Shown: positions 6,479-16,175, counted from the first letter of the stretch. The stretch is DNA of 43,058 nt from an uncultured Bacteroidia bacterium (GCA_903927965.1 CAIYPA010000551.1:1-43058); one strand, 5' to 3'. Notes: generated by a model not told the origin, from the letters alone. Numbers and translations: made by a program.

Positions 6479-9031
6479 TTATTTGGTCATTATCACGAAA
6501 TAATCATGCTTTGTACCTTCCTTCGAAAACTCCACATCTTTTCCACTTCCTTCTTTTACCAGTTTTTTATCGTCAAGGTCGTAAATCTGATACTGATAAT
6601 TTCCGGTAAGGTTCTTGCTGGTTATTTTAAGATCAGCCGGATTTGGTAACCGATGAATGTAGGAGTACTCCACCGAATAATTTTTGTGATTGGTGATATT
6701 GTACACATAGGCCAATAGCTGTGATCCATCCTCCGTAACAGAGTAACTTACCGCATATCCCGGTGAAACCTCAAAATAATTTTTAACAGATGGTGGCAAT
6801 ACCGGCGGAGAAAATGGTTTCATGAGGTCAAAAACGACACCCTTAAATTTGGAACCTTCTTCAATATATTTATAATCAATAGGATAGGTGGCAGTAAAAT
6901 AACGTTCATATTGAGTGGCAATCTTTTGAAATTTGGTTTTAAACAAACTGTCACTAATTAAAATTCCAACTTTTGGCTCCATTAACTTTTTATTCCACTG
7001 GATCTGCTTGCGGATCTGTTCGAAGACAATGCGTTCATCTTCCGTAAAATGCTCATCCCAGGTGACTAACAACGCCTGACGGGCCACCAGTCCCATGTAA
7101 ATGGATGTCCGCAAATTGATCCGATAAATTTCACTCCCTGTCCAGGAATTGAATTTGTCATCTTTGGGGTCGAATGTCATTTTGCAATATCCAGATGGGG
7201 CAGGAAAGGAGCCTTCAAGCATACATACGTTGGAATTCATCCGATTCATTCTAAAATACATTCCCATATCCAATTCAGTTTCCACCTGATTTCCTAAAAG
7301 ATAGGTGCGTGAACCCAAAAAATCCTGTGGCCAGCCTGCAATGTCTTTCCCAGGTAATTGATTGTAAATATGGATTGGTTCTCCATCAAACAAATGTCGG
7401 TTGTCAATTTCTTTGTAGGTATTCATAATATCCAACGAACGGGATAGATGATTGTATTTATCACCTTCGCCCGAAGCCCCGATGGACAGAATTGCTGTTT
7501 CATCTTTAAACAGTGTGGCTACATCGTGCAGGTACTGATGAAATAGATTGGTAAAAGGCTGAACTCCTATATTGAACCAATCAGTTTCCTTATATCCGGC
7601 ATCTAAATATTGTTGCCATACGGTATTTTGGTAGTAAGGATAATGCGATAAATCCTGAATATGGGCCAGCCCATACTTATCGGCTGAACGGATATACAAA
7701 GCCAACTGCTCGGCACCATGCGGGGCAATATTCCCTCCGGCATCCAATCGTTCCCAGTTGTTCCAATGTTGGTTCAAATGAAGTACTTTCCATTTGTTGG
7801 TTCCCAAATATGAAAAGCGCAGTTCCAACTCCTTGGTAGTTAGTGACTCCCACCAATGTAAACGCAATTCATTCGGATTTCTTCTATTCCATTCCTCTTG
7901 TCCCTGAACCATTCGTTCTTCAGGTTTTCCGGTTTCTGTAAAATAAAATGCCCCCTGATAGGAGCCAGTCACAGGACTTAAAATAGTATCATGACGTTTT
8001 ATCGCAGCTATTTCTTTGTCAAACTTAAAATATTCAGTATCGGTTACCCGAATAATCTGTTTTTGAGTAAGCCCTTCTTTTTGATTGGAGATAAAGTTAA
8101 TTTGATGATTGCCCTGTTGAAAAAATGGCATAACTGTTGTATAAGTTTTGTCTGATAATAACATAGCATGTATTAGTCCATTAAAAGAGAGGAGAGGCTG
8201 CAAATTACTATCATGAGTTAGTTTGCCCGACTTGTCGCACAGTAAAATTTCAATCGGAATTCCTCTTGAAGCTTTTGATAATGTTTTAATTACAGGTAGA
8301 GAAGTAATAATTGCAGCCTGTGTCTTCATAAAAGCTGAAAATTCCACTTTCGCAGGCTTTAAAGAATCGCCGGTCCAAACCCCCATGACCATATTCAGTT
8401 CGGCATATTTCAGTTCATACCCTTTTTTATCCAATTCGCCGGCAATGTTGAAGGTGATTGTTTTTGCCCCTTTCTGCCAACCACTTGATAGTAAGGGCTT
8501 ACCAGCTCTTCCTTTGATGGCGATGCAAAACTGCCAATCGCAATTGGCCTTGCTAACACTAAGACTAAGCACTGGGTGTTGTCCTAAGTGAAACTGAAGT
8601 GCCGGAAGTACAACGGCATCCCGAACACGTATTTTACTCTGTTTTATAAAGATAGATCTCTCTCCTGATTGATAGATACTATTTACGGGGTCTGAAAACC
8701 ATCTGGAAACCTGTTTCTCTCCGGTCAGCTTAAGGGTATCACATTCACTATAGCAGAAAATATTTCCATCGGTTGTGCGTACCCATTTCATTGCCCGGTT
8801 AAATACCCAGTTTTTGGACAGAAAAGCATAAAACTCAGGTGCTGTGGCCCAATTGGGATTGGCGATTTGTGTATTGTGATAGATGATATCCTCAACCCCT
8901 TCCCAAACATATTCAGGCCTGGGCGTTCCCTGCTGCTGGTTAACCCACGAATAATAGGGGTGGGTAACCTGTGTTTGAGCGCCTAAAAAGCAGGGGAGTG
9001 CGATTAGAATTAGTAAGTTATTCAGTTTCAT
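6479..9031 (-). CDS. Large secreted protein, probable TIM-barrel glycosidase of unknown family
   Basis: 850 aa with signal peptide (MKLNNLLILIALPCFLGAQ). Residues ~20-340 look beta-rich, like carbohydrate-binding or N-terminal sandwich domains. Residues ~380-680 look like a (beta/alpha)8 barrel: 'LRLHWWESLTTKELELRF', 'YGLAHIQDLSHYPYY', 'AILSIGASGEGDKY' with E522, and 'NVCMLEGSFPAPSGY' with E606. These two glutamates at strand ends resemble the beta-4 acid/base and beta-7 nucleophile of clan GH-A retaining enzymes. The last ~150 residues look like a C-terminal beta domain ('LLAYVYNITNHKNYSVEY'). It is the last large gene of PUL 1, 8 bp after the six-hairpin glycosidase. The assigned residues are inference; I do not recognise a CAZy family. 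Confidence 0.7.
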   Translation of the reverse strand: MKLNNLLILIALPCFLGAQTQVTHPYYSWVNQQQGTPRPEYVWEGVEDIIYHNTQIANPNWATAPEFYAFLSKNWVFNRAMKWVRTTDGNIFCYSECDTLKLTGEKQVSRWFSDPVNSIYQSGERSIFIKQSKIRVRDAVVLPALQFHLGQHPVLSLSVSKANCDWQFCIAIKGRAGKPLLSSGWQKGAKTITFNIAGELDKKGYELKYAELNMVMGVWTGDSLKPAKVEFSAFMKTQAAIITSLPVIKTLSKASRGIPIEILLCDKSGKLTHDSNLQPLLSFNGLIHAMLLSDKTYTTVMPFFQQGNHQINFISNQKEGLTQKQIIRVTDTEYFKFDKEIAAIKRHDTILSPVTGSYQGAFYFTETGKPEERMVQGQEEWNRRNPNELRLHWWESLTTKELELRFSYLGTNKWKVLHLNQHWNNWERLDAGGNIAPHGAEQLALYIRSADKYGLAHIQDLSHYPYYQNTVWQQYLDAGYKETDWFNIGVQPFTNLFHQYLHDVATLFKDETAILSIGASGEGDKYNHLSRSLDIMNTYKEIDNRHLFDGEPIHIYNQLPGKDIAGWPQDFLGSRTYLLGNQVETELDMGMYFRMNRMNSNVCMLEGSFPAPSGYCKMTFDPKDDKFNSWTGSEIYRINLRTSIYMGLVARQALLVTWDEHFTEDERIVFEQIRKQIQWNKKLMEPKVGILISDSLFKTKFQKIATQYERYFTATYPIDYKYIEEGSKFKGVVFDLMKPFSPPVLPPSVKNYFEVSPGYAVSYSVTEDGSQLLAYVYNITNHKNYSVEYSYIHRLPNPADLKITSKNLTGNYQYQIYDLDDKKLVKEGSGKDVEFSKEGTKHDYFVIMTK

Positions 9032-9039
9032 AATTGACC

Positions 9040-10596
9040 TTATTTTAGATGAATCTGTATATTCTGTATTCCCTCTGCATTGGCTGGAATAAAAGGTTGA
9101 GTTGAATTGCCGTTCACCGTAAACGAAACGACTTTAGTCCCTTGTCCTTTGATTGAAACATTTAAAACGGCATCCCGATAAAGCAAATTAAGCAGACGGA
9201 GGTTGGGATACTGGTGAGGAACAACCGGGCTGAAACTGATGCCCGTTTCATCAAAACGCATCCCGAAAAGGCCGTTGAAAACCATTCTCAGATAGGCGGT
9301 TGCGCCCCAGGTTTGTCTTTCAGTCGATTTCCAGACATCAAGCGGACCTTCGTTACTCTCCTGTAAACCACCATAAGGTAAGCCGGTTTCAGGATGATAG
9401 ATTTCGCGAAACTGTTTATCCCGCCAGGTATGAAGTGTCAGGAGGTTAAAATCATAATCAAATCTTTTAGCATCCTGATTTTTGGCAGCAGCATTGGCCC
9501 AAAATCCCTGAACATGGGTCCACACTGTACCACTATGCCTGCCATAACCATTTTTATACCGTGGGAATGAAGGATATACACATGGGATACCGGCTTTTGT
9601 TACGATTGTATTGTTTAGGACTTGCTCAGATTGAACTTTATCTGCTACGCCAAAAAGTAGGGCATACGAAATCCCAATCCCTTCCTGGTAATCACAATTC
9701 CCATATGGATCGATCAAATAACGGTAATTCTTCTTTTCGTTGTCCCAAAAGTTCTTGTTGATGGCCTCTTTTAATCGTGTTGATTGATCTGTCCACTCCT
9801 CCTTTACTTTCAAACCAAGTTCCTTTTCGATTTTGGGAAGTATCTGATAAACTTCGTAATCGACACAATTGGTGGACAAAGCGAACATGGGCATACCTCC
9901 TCCAATTTTCACCCTTTTATCAGGATTGGCTGCTGCCCATTTGGTAATGGTGGAGACCCATTCTCCTCCTTCATATTTGCCTGTTTGGGTATATCTGTCG
10001 GGATAAGCGGAAATCCCATCCCCATAAACTGCGGGTCCGCGAAAGAGATTTAATTTTGGATCAAATTCATCCTTTTCCAACCCTGAAAGTGTATAACAAG
10101 TTGCATCATAGGCAATTTTCAAAAACTCCTTGTCGCCGGAATAAAGATAAAGATTCCAGGCTCCGATGGTCCAGATGATCTTGTCCCAGTATTGCCCGAT
10201 AATTTGGACATTCCCGTTGGCTGTTGAATCCAAGTCAGAGATTAAGGTCCTTTTTGAAATATCAGGCAGGAACAGACCTGCACCGCTCCAGATATTAATG
10301 GCCGCATCCCGTGTCCATGGGCCATAGTAGTCGAGGCCAGCAAACAAGAGTGCTTCCTCCTTGCGAACCAACCCGTTTTTATAGGGCCGAATGTTGCTCA
10401 TGATATCACCAATGGCAATATTAAAGGTGTGAGCAATGGTATCTATGGCATCGTCGTTGGTTTTGAGTACCGGAAAGTAGTAGTTTTGCCGTTTTTCAAG
10501 GGAGTTTATATTCTTGACATCTTTACGATTGCATGAACCTGAAACAAACAGGAGAATTAGTACAATAATAAAAAAAGACGTTGAGGATAATTTCAT
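9040..10596 (-). CDS. Lipoprotein (alpha/alpha)6-barrel glycoside hydrolase-like protein
   Basis: 518 aa from ATG 10596; the longer frame would start at TTG 10617 inside the MFS gene. A lipoprotein signal with lipobox VSGS/C22 predicts membrane anchoring. Motifs 'YYGPWTRDAAINIWSGAGLF', 'QYWDKIIWTIGAWNLYLYSG', 'GTVWTHVQGFWANAAA' and 'TERQTWGATAYLRMVFNGLF' are those of six-hairpin glycosidases (GH63/mannosylglycerate-hydrolase-like, GH78-like or debranching-like). The acidic catalytic pair probably includes the D in WTRDA. The C-terminus has a small beta domain. It sits between the MFS transporter (13 bp) and the large secreted protein. Exact GH family and substrate are uncertain. Confidence 0.75.
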   Translation of the reverse strand: MKLSSTSFFIIVLILLFVSGSCNRKDVKNINSLEKRQNYYFPVLKTNDDAIDTIAHTFNIAIGDIMSNIRPYKNGLVRKEEALLFAGLDYYGPWTRDAAINIWSGAGLFLPDISKRTLISDLDSTANGNVQIIGQYWDKIIWTIGAWNLYLYSGDKEFLKIAYDATCYTLSGLEKDEFDPKLNLFRGPAVYGDGISAYPDRYTQTGKYEGGEWVSTITKWAAANPDKRVKIGGGMPMFALSTNCVDYEVYQILPKIEKELGLKVKEEWTDQSTRLKEAINKNFWDNEKKNYRYLIDPYGNCDYQEGIGISYALLFGVADKVQSEQVLNNTIVTKAGIPCVYPSFPRYKNGYGRHSGTVWTHVQGFWANAAAKNQDAKRFDYDFNLLTLHTWRDKQFREIYHPETGLPYGGLQESNEGPLDVWKSTERQTWGATAYLRMVFNGLFGMRFDETGISFSPVVPHQYPNLRLLNLLYRDAVLNVSIKGQGTKVVSFTVNGNSTQPFIPANAEGIQNIQIHLK

Positions 10597-10609
10597 ATAA
10601 AGTTGATAT

Positions 10610-11854
10610 TTAGTCAATTAATTTGTTTTTTATTATTGGCTTTGCCCAAAATATAATAAATGCGATGAACAACAAAGGCAAATAGATATAGTTCAGCGAG
10701 GATCGAAGCCCTGAAATATCGCTAAAGGTTCCAATTATGAATGGCCCAAAAGCCCCGCCGATTGAGGCAGTATATAGAAATCCGGTCAATGACTCGTGAT
10801 GCTTATCCACTGAATTAAGTGCCAGTGAAAGAATGATTGGCCACATCACAGACTCAAAAAGTCCAACCAAAGGGAAGACCCATTTTGCAACGCCGGTACC
10901 CGAATAAAGTCCAATCGAAAAACTGATTATGGCGAAAACAGAAAGAATTGCAAGGACACGTCGGCTATCGTATAATTTGAGCAATAACATCCCTCCCAGA
11001 CAACCCACCGACAACAAAATCCAATACCACGATAGGATAGCAGCACCATTGGTCTGTGGATCAAGGCCATGATACTCCTGAAAAAATTCAGACATCCAGA
11101 TGGCTATACCTTGTTCACAACTTGCATACAGCATTAAAGCAACGAAATACAATATCACATATTTGCTTTTAAAAAATTGGAGATTTACCCCGGATCCAGT
11201 CTCTTTTTCTTCACGCTTTTTCTTCGGAAACTTTACCGTTGAGATGAAAATAAAAGTCGAAAAAAGTAATACCGCAAAAAGCCAATAGGCTGAAATCCAC
11301 TCATAATTCCGGGGGATTATATTATTCAGTAATTTAAAGATGAAGCCTTTATCCCGGTTTTGATCCAATAACCCTGAAGTCAGATACGAATAGATGTGAG
11401 GACTAAGAAAAGCTCCTGCGCCATAACACAATTGATTGAGCGAGGAATGAAATGCCAGGTTTTCGGCACCGCAGGTATCTCGTAACAAAGGAACAACCGA
11501 GACCTGAATAATTGCCAATGAACTGCCAATGATGAATAAGGAAACTACGGAAGCATAATAGTTAGGGAAAACTGCAAATAATAGTGCCCCTGTAAGTGCC
11601 AATAAAAACGAAAACAACAAGACATTTTTTGTGCTGAATTTCTCATTTGCAATACCTGCAGGGATACATAAGAATCCGAAAGCAATATAAAAGGCGAAGG
11701 GTAACATGGAGGCCAATTGATAGCTAAGTTGGTAACTATCGATCATATTGGGTATAAGTGCGCTCATCACCGACATCAAAAGTCCAACCTGAAAATAAAT
11801 CAGATTAATTAAAGAGATAAGCTTATACTCCATGTTTGGCCTTAATACATTCAT
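10610..11854 (-). CDS. MFS sugar transporter (FucP-like)
   Basis: 414 aa from ATG 11854; an extended frame would begin with TTG at 11920. About 12 hydrophobic helices are visible, for example 'LISLINLIYFQVGLLMSVMS', 'MLPFAFYIAFGFLCIPAGIA', 'NVLLFSFLLALTGALLFAVF' and 'VILYFVALMLYASCEQGIAI'. The arrangement and the 'YIAFGFLCIPAGIANE' segment resemble FucP-type proton/sugar symporters of Bacteroidota PULs. The expected role is uptake of a released monosaccharide across the inner membrane. A hairpin separates it from the isomerase gene upstream, so expression may be partly uncoupled. The sugar is not determined by the sequence. Confidence 0.85.
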   Translation of the reverse strand: MNVLRPNMEYKLISLINLIYFQVGLLMSVMSALIPNMIDSYQLSYQLASMLPFAFYIAFGFLCIPAGIANEKFSTKNVLLFSFLLALTGALLFAVFPNYYASVVSLFIIGSSLAIIQVSVVPLLRDTCGAENLAFHSSLNQLCYGAGAFLSPHIYSYLTSGLLDQNRDKGFIFKLLNNIIPRNYEWISAYWLFAVLLFSTFIFISTVKFPKKKREEKETGSGVNLQFFKSKYVILYFVALMLYASCEQGIAIWMSEFFQEYHGLDPQTNGAAILSWYWILLSVGCLGGMLLLKLYDSRRVLAILSVFAIISFSIGLYSGTGVAKWVFPLVGLFESVMWPIILSLALNSVDKHHESLTGFLYTASIGGAFGPFIIGTFSDISGLRSSLNYIYLPLLFIAFIIFWAKPIIKNKLID

Positions 11855-11944
11855 ATTTAAGTCGTAAAGGATTTCATTGTTAAGATGCCAAATTACTAAT
11901 TCATTATTTATTCTCTTCAAGAATGGATACTAAAGTTGATTAAA

Positions 11945-11973
11945 GCCACCTTGCTGATGAACAACAAGGTGGC
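11945..11973 (-). terminator. Hairpin between isomerase-like and MFS genes
   Basis: GCCACCTTG and CAAGGTGGC form a perfect 9 bp stem with an 11-base loop, 55 bp past the isomerase-like stop. On the minus strand the stem is followed by TTTAATC. Likely a partial terminator within PUL 1. Confidence 0.6.
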
Positions 11974-12028
11974 GGCCTTCTTTCTAACTACTACTTACAC
12001 TAACATCCGGAGAAGTTTCAATTTCAAT

Positions 12029-13861
12029 CTATCCTTTTTTCCAACGAATCAGTGTCAACGTACAAAAACCGCCATTCGGGTTGATCACGTCATAATCTCC
12101 AAATGCGGCGGGTATCACTACCGATTGAAACCGGTTAATGTCAGTTTGAAATTCCGGGTTTGATTTGGATCGGATAATTACATTCTCACCAACAGTTAAC
12201 GTCGGGATATGACAGAATTTACCTTCTGTGGAGTATTCCCCTTTTTTGTAAAAATGAATCCGCTCAATTTCAAAAGGCATTGGTCCATAACTCGAATACC
12301 TGTCTATAAAGTACTCCTTCGTCCATTTTATGATTTCAGGTTTTGCCCTCAGGTGTTTATCCACCCAGTCTTCGCGCCTTGTCTGATCCATATCAAATCC
12401 GTGATCAAGATGCATATTGACAGGCTTTCCGGTCATTGTTTTCGTTGAATCGTCCCAGGAGGGACGCATAAAATCGTACATGAAAAACGAATACTCAGTT
12501 CCGGCAATACTGGGGACCGTATCCATTTCGAGGACCATCTGGTTTCCGCCATGTCCGTGGGTTGTACCTGGTGGAATCAGGTACAGATCGCCTACATTTG
12601 ATTTCCAGTTTTTGATGTAATCTTTCCAATCGGGAATAGGTTCCTTTTTGTCCCACGATTCGTAACATTTGCGCTCCCATTCCTCCACATCGACCTCATC
12701 CTTAAATCCCATCCAGGTATTGGCACCTTCGTAAGCCTCTGCTATATAATAAGTTTCGTAGCGGCCTATTGGTTCATTAAAGTGCTTTTCGACATAGTGG
12801 CTACTTGGATGGTTGTGGATGGGCATACTGATTCGTTCAGCCGGGGTCTGTTCAGGAAAGTAGCCATCATCAAGCCACACATCCAACGGGAACAAGCCGG
12901 GATAATGCTCAGGAATATAGGTACCCAGCAATTTAGTGTCATACTGCATCAGGTTCACAAAAGGCATATTCAATACTTTACCCTCACCGATATTGACCAA
13001 CATGCTTAGTTCCGGACCTGCCAGTTCATTCCACGCGTTACATTCAAGCCCCTTGATATCCCAAAAGTCTTTGTAGCGAAAAGCTCCCCATGGACCCGGC
13101 TGGTAGATTTCCACCTCTTTAACCGGATACTCAAGCAGGGTTTGTATAATGGTATCGTAAGTTACCCTTGGAACAAGTTTAATCTCTTCAAAATCAACTG
13201 CTTCAACATAATAATCCATCACTTTCCATGAATATTGCTTTTGATGTTCCAACAGATAGAAATCACAATAATAGTATTCTTTCCAGTTATAATTCTTTTT
13301 GGGAAGTTCATATCCAAACGGGACTAATTCACCTTCCCACATCTTCCAGAGCAAAGGTTGGCGGGTGAAATCAAAATAGAATTTCAGATCGATATAGTCG
13401 GCCAGTTTATTAATTAGGGATCCTGAATTATAAATAATAACAATCTCATCTTTATCTCTATTATTCAGTGATTTGATCAGCAGGTTTAGCTTTTCGGGAT
13501 CGACAATTTCAAGTATATTACCGGTCAGGTTGGCGTAACCAAAGGCAGGATCCTCCCCAATAAACCTCTTCTTATAATTTTCAATTTCATCGGTTGGTTT
13601 AAGGACTGAAGAAAATGAGATGAATGAAACCCCATTCTCCGGCAAACTCTTTTTTAATTCGTTGATGATTATGTCCCATTCAACTCCGTACCAACCATCA
13701 AAAGCAACAGTCAACCGGCTATTTATATAGGTTGCTGCGCTAATTATCCTGGCTGCGATCTCCTTGCACACCTTTTCAGGACCGGTGACCACCGATTCCA
13801 CCAATTCCTGACTAATTCTTATCTTATTTTCTGCGTTATGACGACCTTCATACAATGGCAT
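12029..13861 (-). CDS. Class I mannose-6-phosphate isomerase-like cupin protein with N-terminal extension
   Basis: 610 aa, about twice the length of a short bacterial phosphomannose isomerase. The C-terminal half carries the metal site: H349-N-H351 (PIHNHP), E369 (GRYETYYI) and H435 (PPGTTHGHGG). The 18-residue H-to-E spacing matches the Bacillus-type enzyme, but the usual glutamine ligand is replaced by H349. A second cupin-like domain ends the protein. Residues ~45-240 (RLTVAFDGWYGVEWDIIINE...) recall a nucleoside-kinase fold without a Walker A lysine. It lies 17 bp after the 91-aa gene. Predicted role: cytoplasmic sugar or sugar-phosphate aldose-ketose isomerisation. Mannose-6-P itself is unproven. 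Confidence 0.75.
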   Translation of the reverse strand: MPLYEGRHNAENKIRISQELVESVVTGPEKVCKEIAARIISAATYINSRLTVAFDGWYGVEWDIIINELKKSLPENGVSFISFSSVLKPTDEIENYKKRFIGEDPAFGYANLTGNILEIVDPEKLNLLIKSLNNRDKDEIVIIYNSGSLINKLADYIDLKFYFDFTRQPLLWKMWEGELVPFGYELPKKNYNWKEYYYCDFYLLEHQKQYSWKVMDYYVEAVDFEEIKLVPRVTYDTIIQTLLEYPVKEVEIYQPGPWGAFRYKDFWDIKGLECNAWNELAGPELSMLVNIGEGKVLNMPFVNLMQYDTKLLGTYIPEHYPGLFPLDVWLDDGYFPEQTPAERISMPIHNHPSSHYVEKHFNEPIGRYETYYIAEAYEGANTWMGFKDEVDVEEWERKCYESWDKKEPIPDWKDYIKNWKSNVGDLYLIPPGTTHGHGGNQMVLEMDTVPSIAGTEYSFFMYDFMRPSWDDSTKTMTGKPVNMHLDHGFDMDQTRREDWVDKHLRAKPEIIKWTKEYFIDRYSSYGPMPFEIERIHFYKKGEYSTEGKFCHIPTLTVGENVIIRSKSNPEFQTDINRFQSVVIPAAFGDYDVINPNGGFCTLTLIRWKKG

Positions 13862-13878
13862 AATAATTATTTTTCGAT

Positions 13879-14154
13879 TTAAAAAAATAGGGGATTGGTT
13901 TCATTGTAAATATTCAGTGATTCGACCTTAAAATCACCTTCACTCAAAAACAACACAGATACCTCATTCCCAAAGAAAAGTGATTCATGCAATACCTCGC
14001 CCTTCAATTCCTTATTCCATAAAACTTTACCAATTTCCCCAGGTTCATAATACCTGGAAGAAGTAGAGATTCCATGCGATCTGCATCCAAATATTCGTGA
14101 ATTTAATTGGGAAAAGCTGTTGTGATTCCAAAATCCAAATTGGAAAATTTGCAT
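13879..14154 (-). CDS. Small hypothetical protein
   Basis: 91 aa; ATG 14154 has an in-frame TGA four codons upstream, so the N-terminus is fixed. The sequence shows 'RIFGCRSHGISTSSRYYEPG', then 'EIGKVLWNKELKGEVLHESL' and short beta-like segments ending 'ESLNIYNETNPLFF'. There is no signal peptide or membrane segment. It sits between the susD hairpin and the isomerase-like gene, 17 bp upstream of the latter, which suggests co-transcription and a cytoplasmic role with that enzyme. It may be a complete small protein or the tail of a lost larger one. I recognise no family. Confidence 0.5.
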   Translation of the reverse strand: MQIFQFGFWNHNSFSQLNSRIFGCRSHGISTSSRYYEPGEIGKVLWNKELKGEVLHESLFFGNEVSVLFLSEGDFKVESLNIYNETNPLFF

Positions 14155-14209
14155 ACTGTCAGTTCAAAAAATAGAAATGGATCAAAATAGCTCCGGATTT
14201 CTTCGTGAA

Positions 14210-14244
14210 CCCTGCGTAACTAAATGGATCATAGTTACACAGGG
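14210..14244 (-). terminator. Strong hairpin after susD (PUL 1)
   Basis: CCCTGCGTAACTA and TAGTTACACAGGG pair over 13 positions with a single C/A mismatch around a 9-base loop. The element lies ~65 bp past the susD stop and 55 bp before the 91-aa gene, so it probably attenuates read-through from susCD. Confidence 0.65.
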
Positions 14245-14310
14245 TGGCACAAATTTTCACTAAGAAAAGAAAAATTCCAAAGGTTAAATGGTAAATCTTA
14301 GCTGATTGGA

Positions 14311-16164
14311 TCAATATCCCGGATTCTGTACCAGCTTTGTATTCTTGTTCATCTCATCGCGCATGATCGGAAGGAAATAGGCTTTATTGTCCCATGCCCA
14401 GTTGTCCAAAAGGTCTGTGCTGTACACTGGTGCGCTCCAGTAGGATCCATCTGCTTTATTGTAATTTGTTATATTCTGAGTTGTGGAGTATTTTATAACT
14501 ACCTTATGAACAGGATGATATGCAGATGGTCCGGCAACCCACCTCCGGATGTCATAAAAACGTTGGTTTTCAAAAGCCAATTCAATGCGTCTTTCATGCC
14601 TGTAACGGGCTTTTAATGCTGTGCCACTTTCACTAATATCCGGTTGACCTGCCCTTTTACGGATCAAATTGATATAAGTTCGAGCTTCAGCGTCCTGACC
14701 AAGTTCAATACAAGCTTCCGCGTAATTGAGCAGTATTTCTGCATAACGGAAATGACGGTAAGGTACGTTCTCCTTCTGTTTCGTGTAGTCATTATTCGGA
14801 TCAAAGAATTTCCTGAGAAAATATCCGGTATAAACACCACCGCTCCAATCGTCAACAAGACCGGCATCAGCTCCCAACAAATTTTTCCTGTTGCCTGAAC
14901 TATCAGTATAATCGACCGAACCTGTTTGGATCTTATTCCAGGGGTCAATTGACTTTACATCGGCTGGTCTTGGTGCAAAGGGGGAGCCTTCGTGAAGGAT
15001 GGTGGCAGAGAAACGGGCATCACGATTTGTATAGGGAGATACCTTGTGAAGGGGATTGCTCCAATCGAAACGACTTCCATCCTTCATTTCATAGTCATCT
15101 GCCATCTCGGCAAATGGCATAATCCCTCCCCAACCATGGTAACCATTGGGATACAAATAGGTATAAGGATCTTGGTCAACCCATCTGAAAATGCCGCTTT
15201 TAGGGGTAATGTATTGGACATAGATATCTTCACTTGTTGCGGTCCGGGAAAGAAAATAGTCGATAAAATTTTGCGAAATATTGTCCCCTGAAGCAGGAGA
15301 TGGTTTATACAATGAATATTGACCTAAATCTATTACAGCTTTTGCAGCATCTTTTGCTTTTTGCCACAAAGCCGTTTTGTTTGCATTGACATATCCGATT
15401 AATTCAGGCTTGGCAAATGCCTGGGCATATGTTGACATGGCGGTATGCAAATCACTCGCTGCGTAGAGCAATACCCTGGATTTAAGGGCCATAGCTGTTC
15501 CTTTTGTGACACGTCCCAAATTTACCCCTGTTTGGGTCGCGGGTAGATAGAGGGCTGCTGAATCAAGCTGACCTACAATAAAGTCAACACATTCTGAGTA
15601 GCTGTTTCTTGGGACATTGAATTCATCCGATAATACAAATGCACTCTTTACCAATGGAACGCCACCATACATTGCTGTGAGGTAATGGTACAAAGCTCCT
15701 CTTAAATAATAGGCTTCTCCAATTTTTACCTTTCGAAGATTATCATCGGTAAATTGAATATTCTTAACGTTGTCAAAAATAAGATCTGTCTTTCTGACTG
15801 CTGCATACAGCCTTCCCCAGGTTAAACGATCTGTCTGATTGGCATTATACCCAGTCAATCCAGGAATCCACTCCTGCGTAATCATACATTTGTTAAATTG
15901 GTCAACACTTTCCCCTTCGTTAAACCAGGATTCATCGCCTGAGAAATTGGCCAATCCAACTCCCAGAAAATTGTATGGAAAGCCAAACACATCAACGTAA
16001 ATCCCATTAATAAATGCCTCAACCAATCCTGGTGATTTCCACATATCGGCTGATGAATATTCATTCAATGGCTTTGTATCTAAAAATTCTTTGTCTTTGG
16101 TGCATGAGGACAAAACCGAAATTATCCCCAGAAAAATGAAAATCAATGTATATATTCTTCTCAT
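14311..16164 (-). CDS. SusD/RagB family nutrient-binding lipoprotein (PUL 1)
   Basis: 617 aa. Lipoprotein signal with lipobox LSS/C21, so it is anchored in the outer membrane. It contains the SusD N-terminal start 'KEFLDTKPLNEYSSADMWKS', TPR-like helices ('KIGEAYYLRGALYHYLTAMY', with GGVPLV following), the C-terminal 'FRYAEILLNYAEACIELGQD', 'INLIRKRAG' and 'RHERRIELAFENQRFYDIRR', and the family's typical end LVQNPGY. It forms a complex with the SusC protein encoded 11 bp upstream and binds the glycan at the cell surface. Length is slightly above the family mean. Substrate unknown. Confidence 0.95.
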   Translation of the reverse strand: MRRIYTLIFIFLGIISVLSSCTKDKEFLDTKPLNEYSSADMWKSPGLVEAFINGIYVDVFGFPYNFLGVGLANFSGDESWFNEGESVDQFNKCMITQEWIPGLTGYNANQTDRLTWGRLYAAVRKTDLIFDNVKNIQFTDDNLRKVKIGEAYYLRGALYHYLTAMYGGVPLVKSAFVLSDEFNVPRNSYSECVDFIVGQLDSAALYLPATQTGVNLGRVTKGTAMALKSRVLLYAASDLHTAMSTYAQAFAKPELIGYVNANKTALWQKAKDAAKAVIDLGQYSLYKPSPASGDNISQNFIDYFLSRTATSEDIYVQYITPKSGIFRWVDQDPYTYLYPNGYHGWGGIMPFAEMADDYEMKDGSRFDWSNPLHKVSPYTNRDARFSATILHEGSPFAPRPADVKSIDPWNKIQTGSVDYTDSSGNRKNLLGADAGLVDDWSGGVYTGYFLRKFFDPNNDYTKQKENVPYRHFRYAEILLNYAEACIELGQDAEARTYINLIRKRAGQPDISESGTALKARYRHERRIELAFENQRFYDIRRWVAGPSAYHPVHKVVIKYSTTQNITNYNKADGSYWSAPVYSTDLLDNWAWDNKAYFLPIMRDEMNKNTKLVQNPGY

Positions 16165-16175
16165 GGCTTTACGAT

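Noticed and set aside
6358-6609. 83-aa plus-strand frame
   Set aside because: Antisense to the start of the small membrane ORF and the end of the 850-aa gene; low-complexity content.
9040-10617. TTG start at 10617 for the six-hairpin glycosidase
   Set aside because: ATG 10596 gives a clean lipoprotein signal; the longer form would begin inside the MFS gene.
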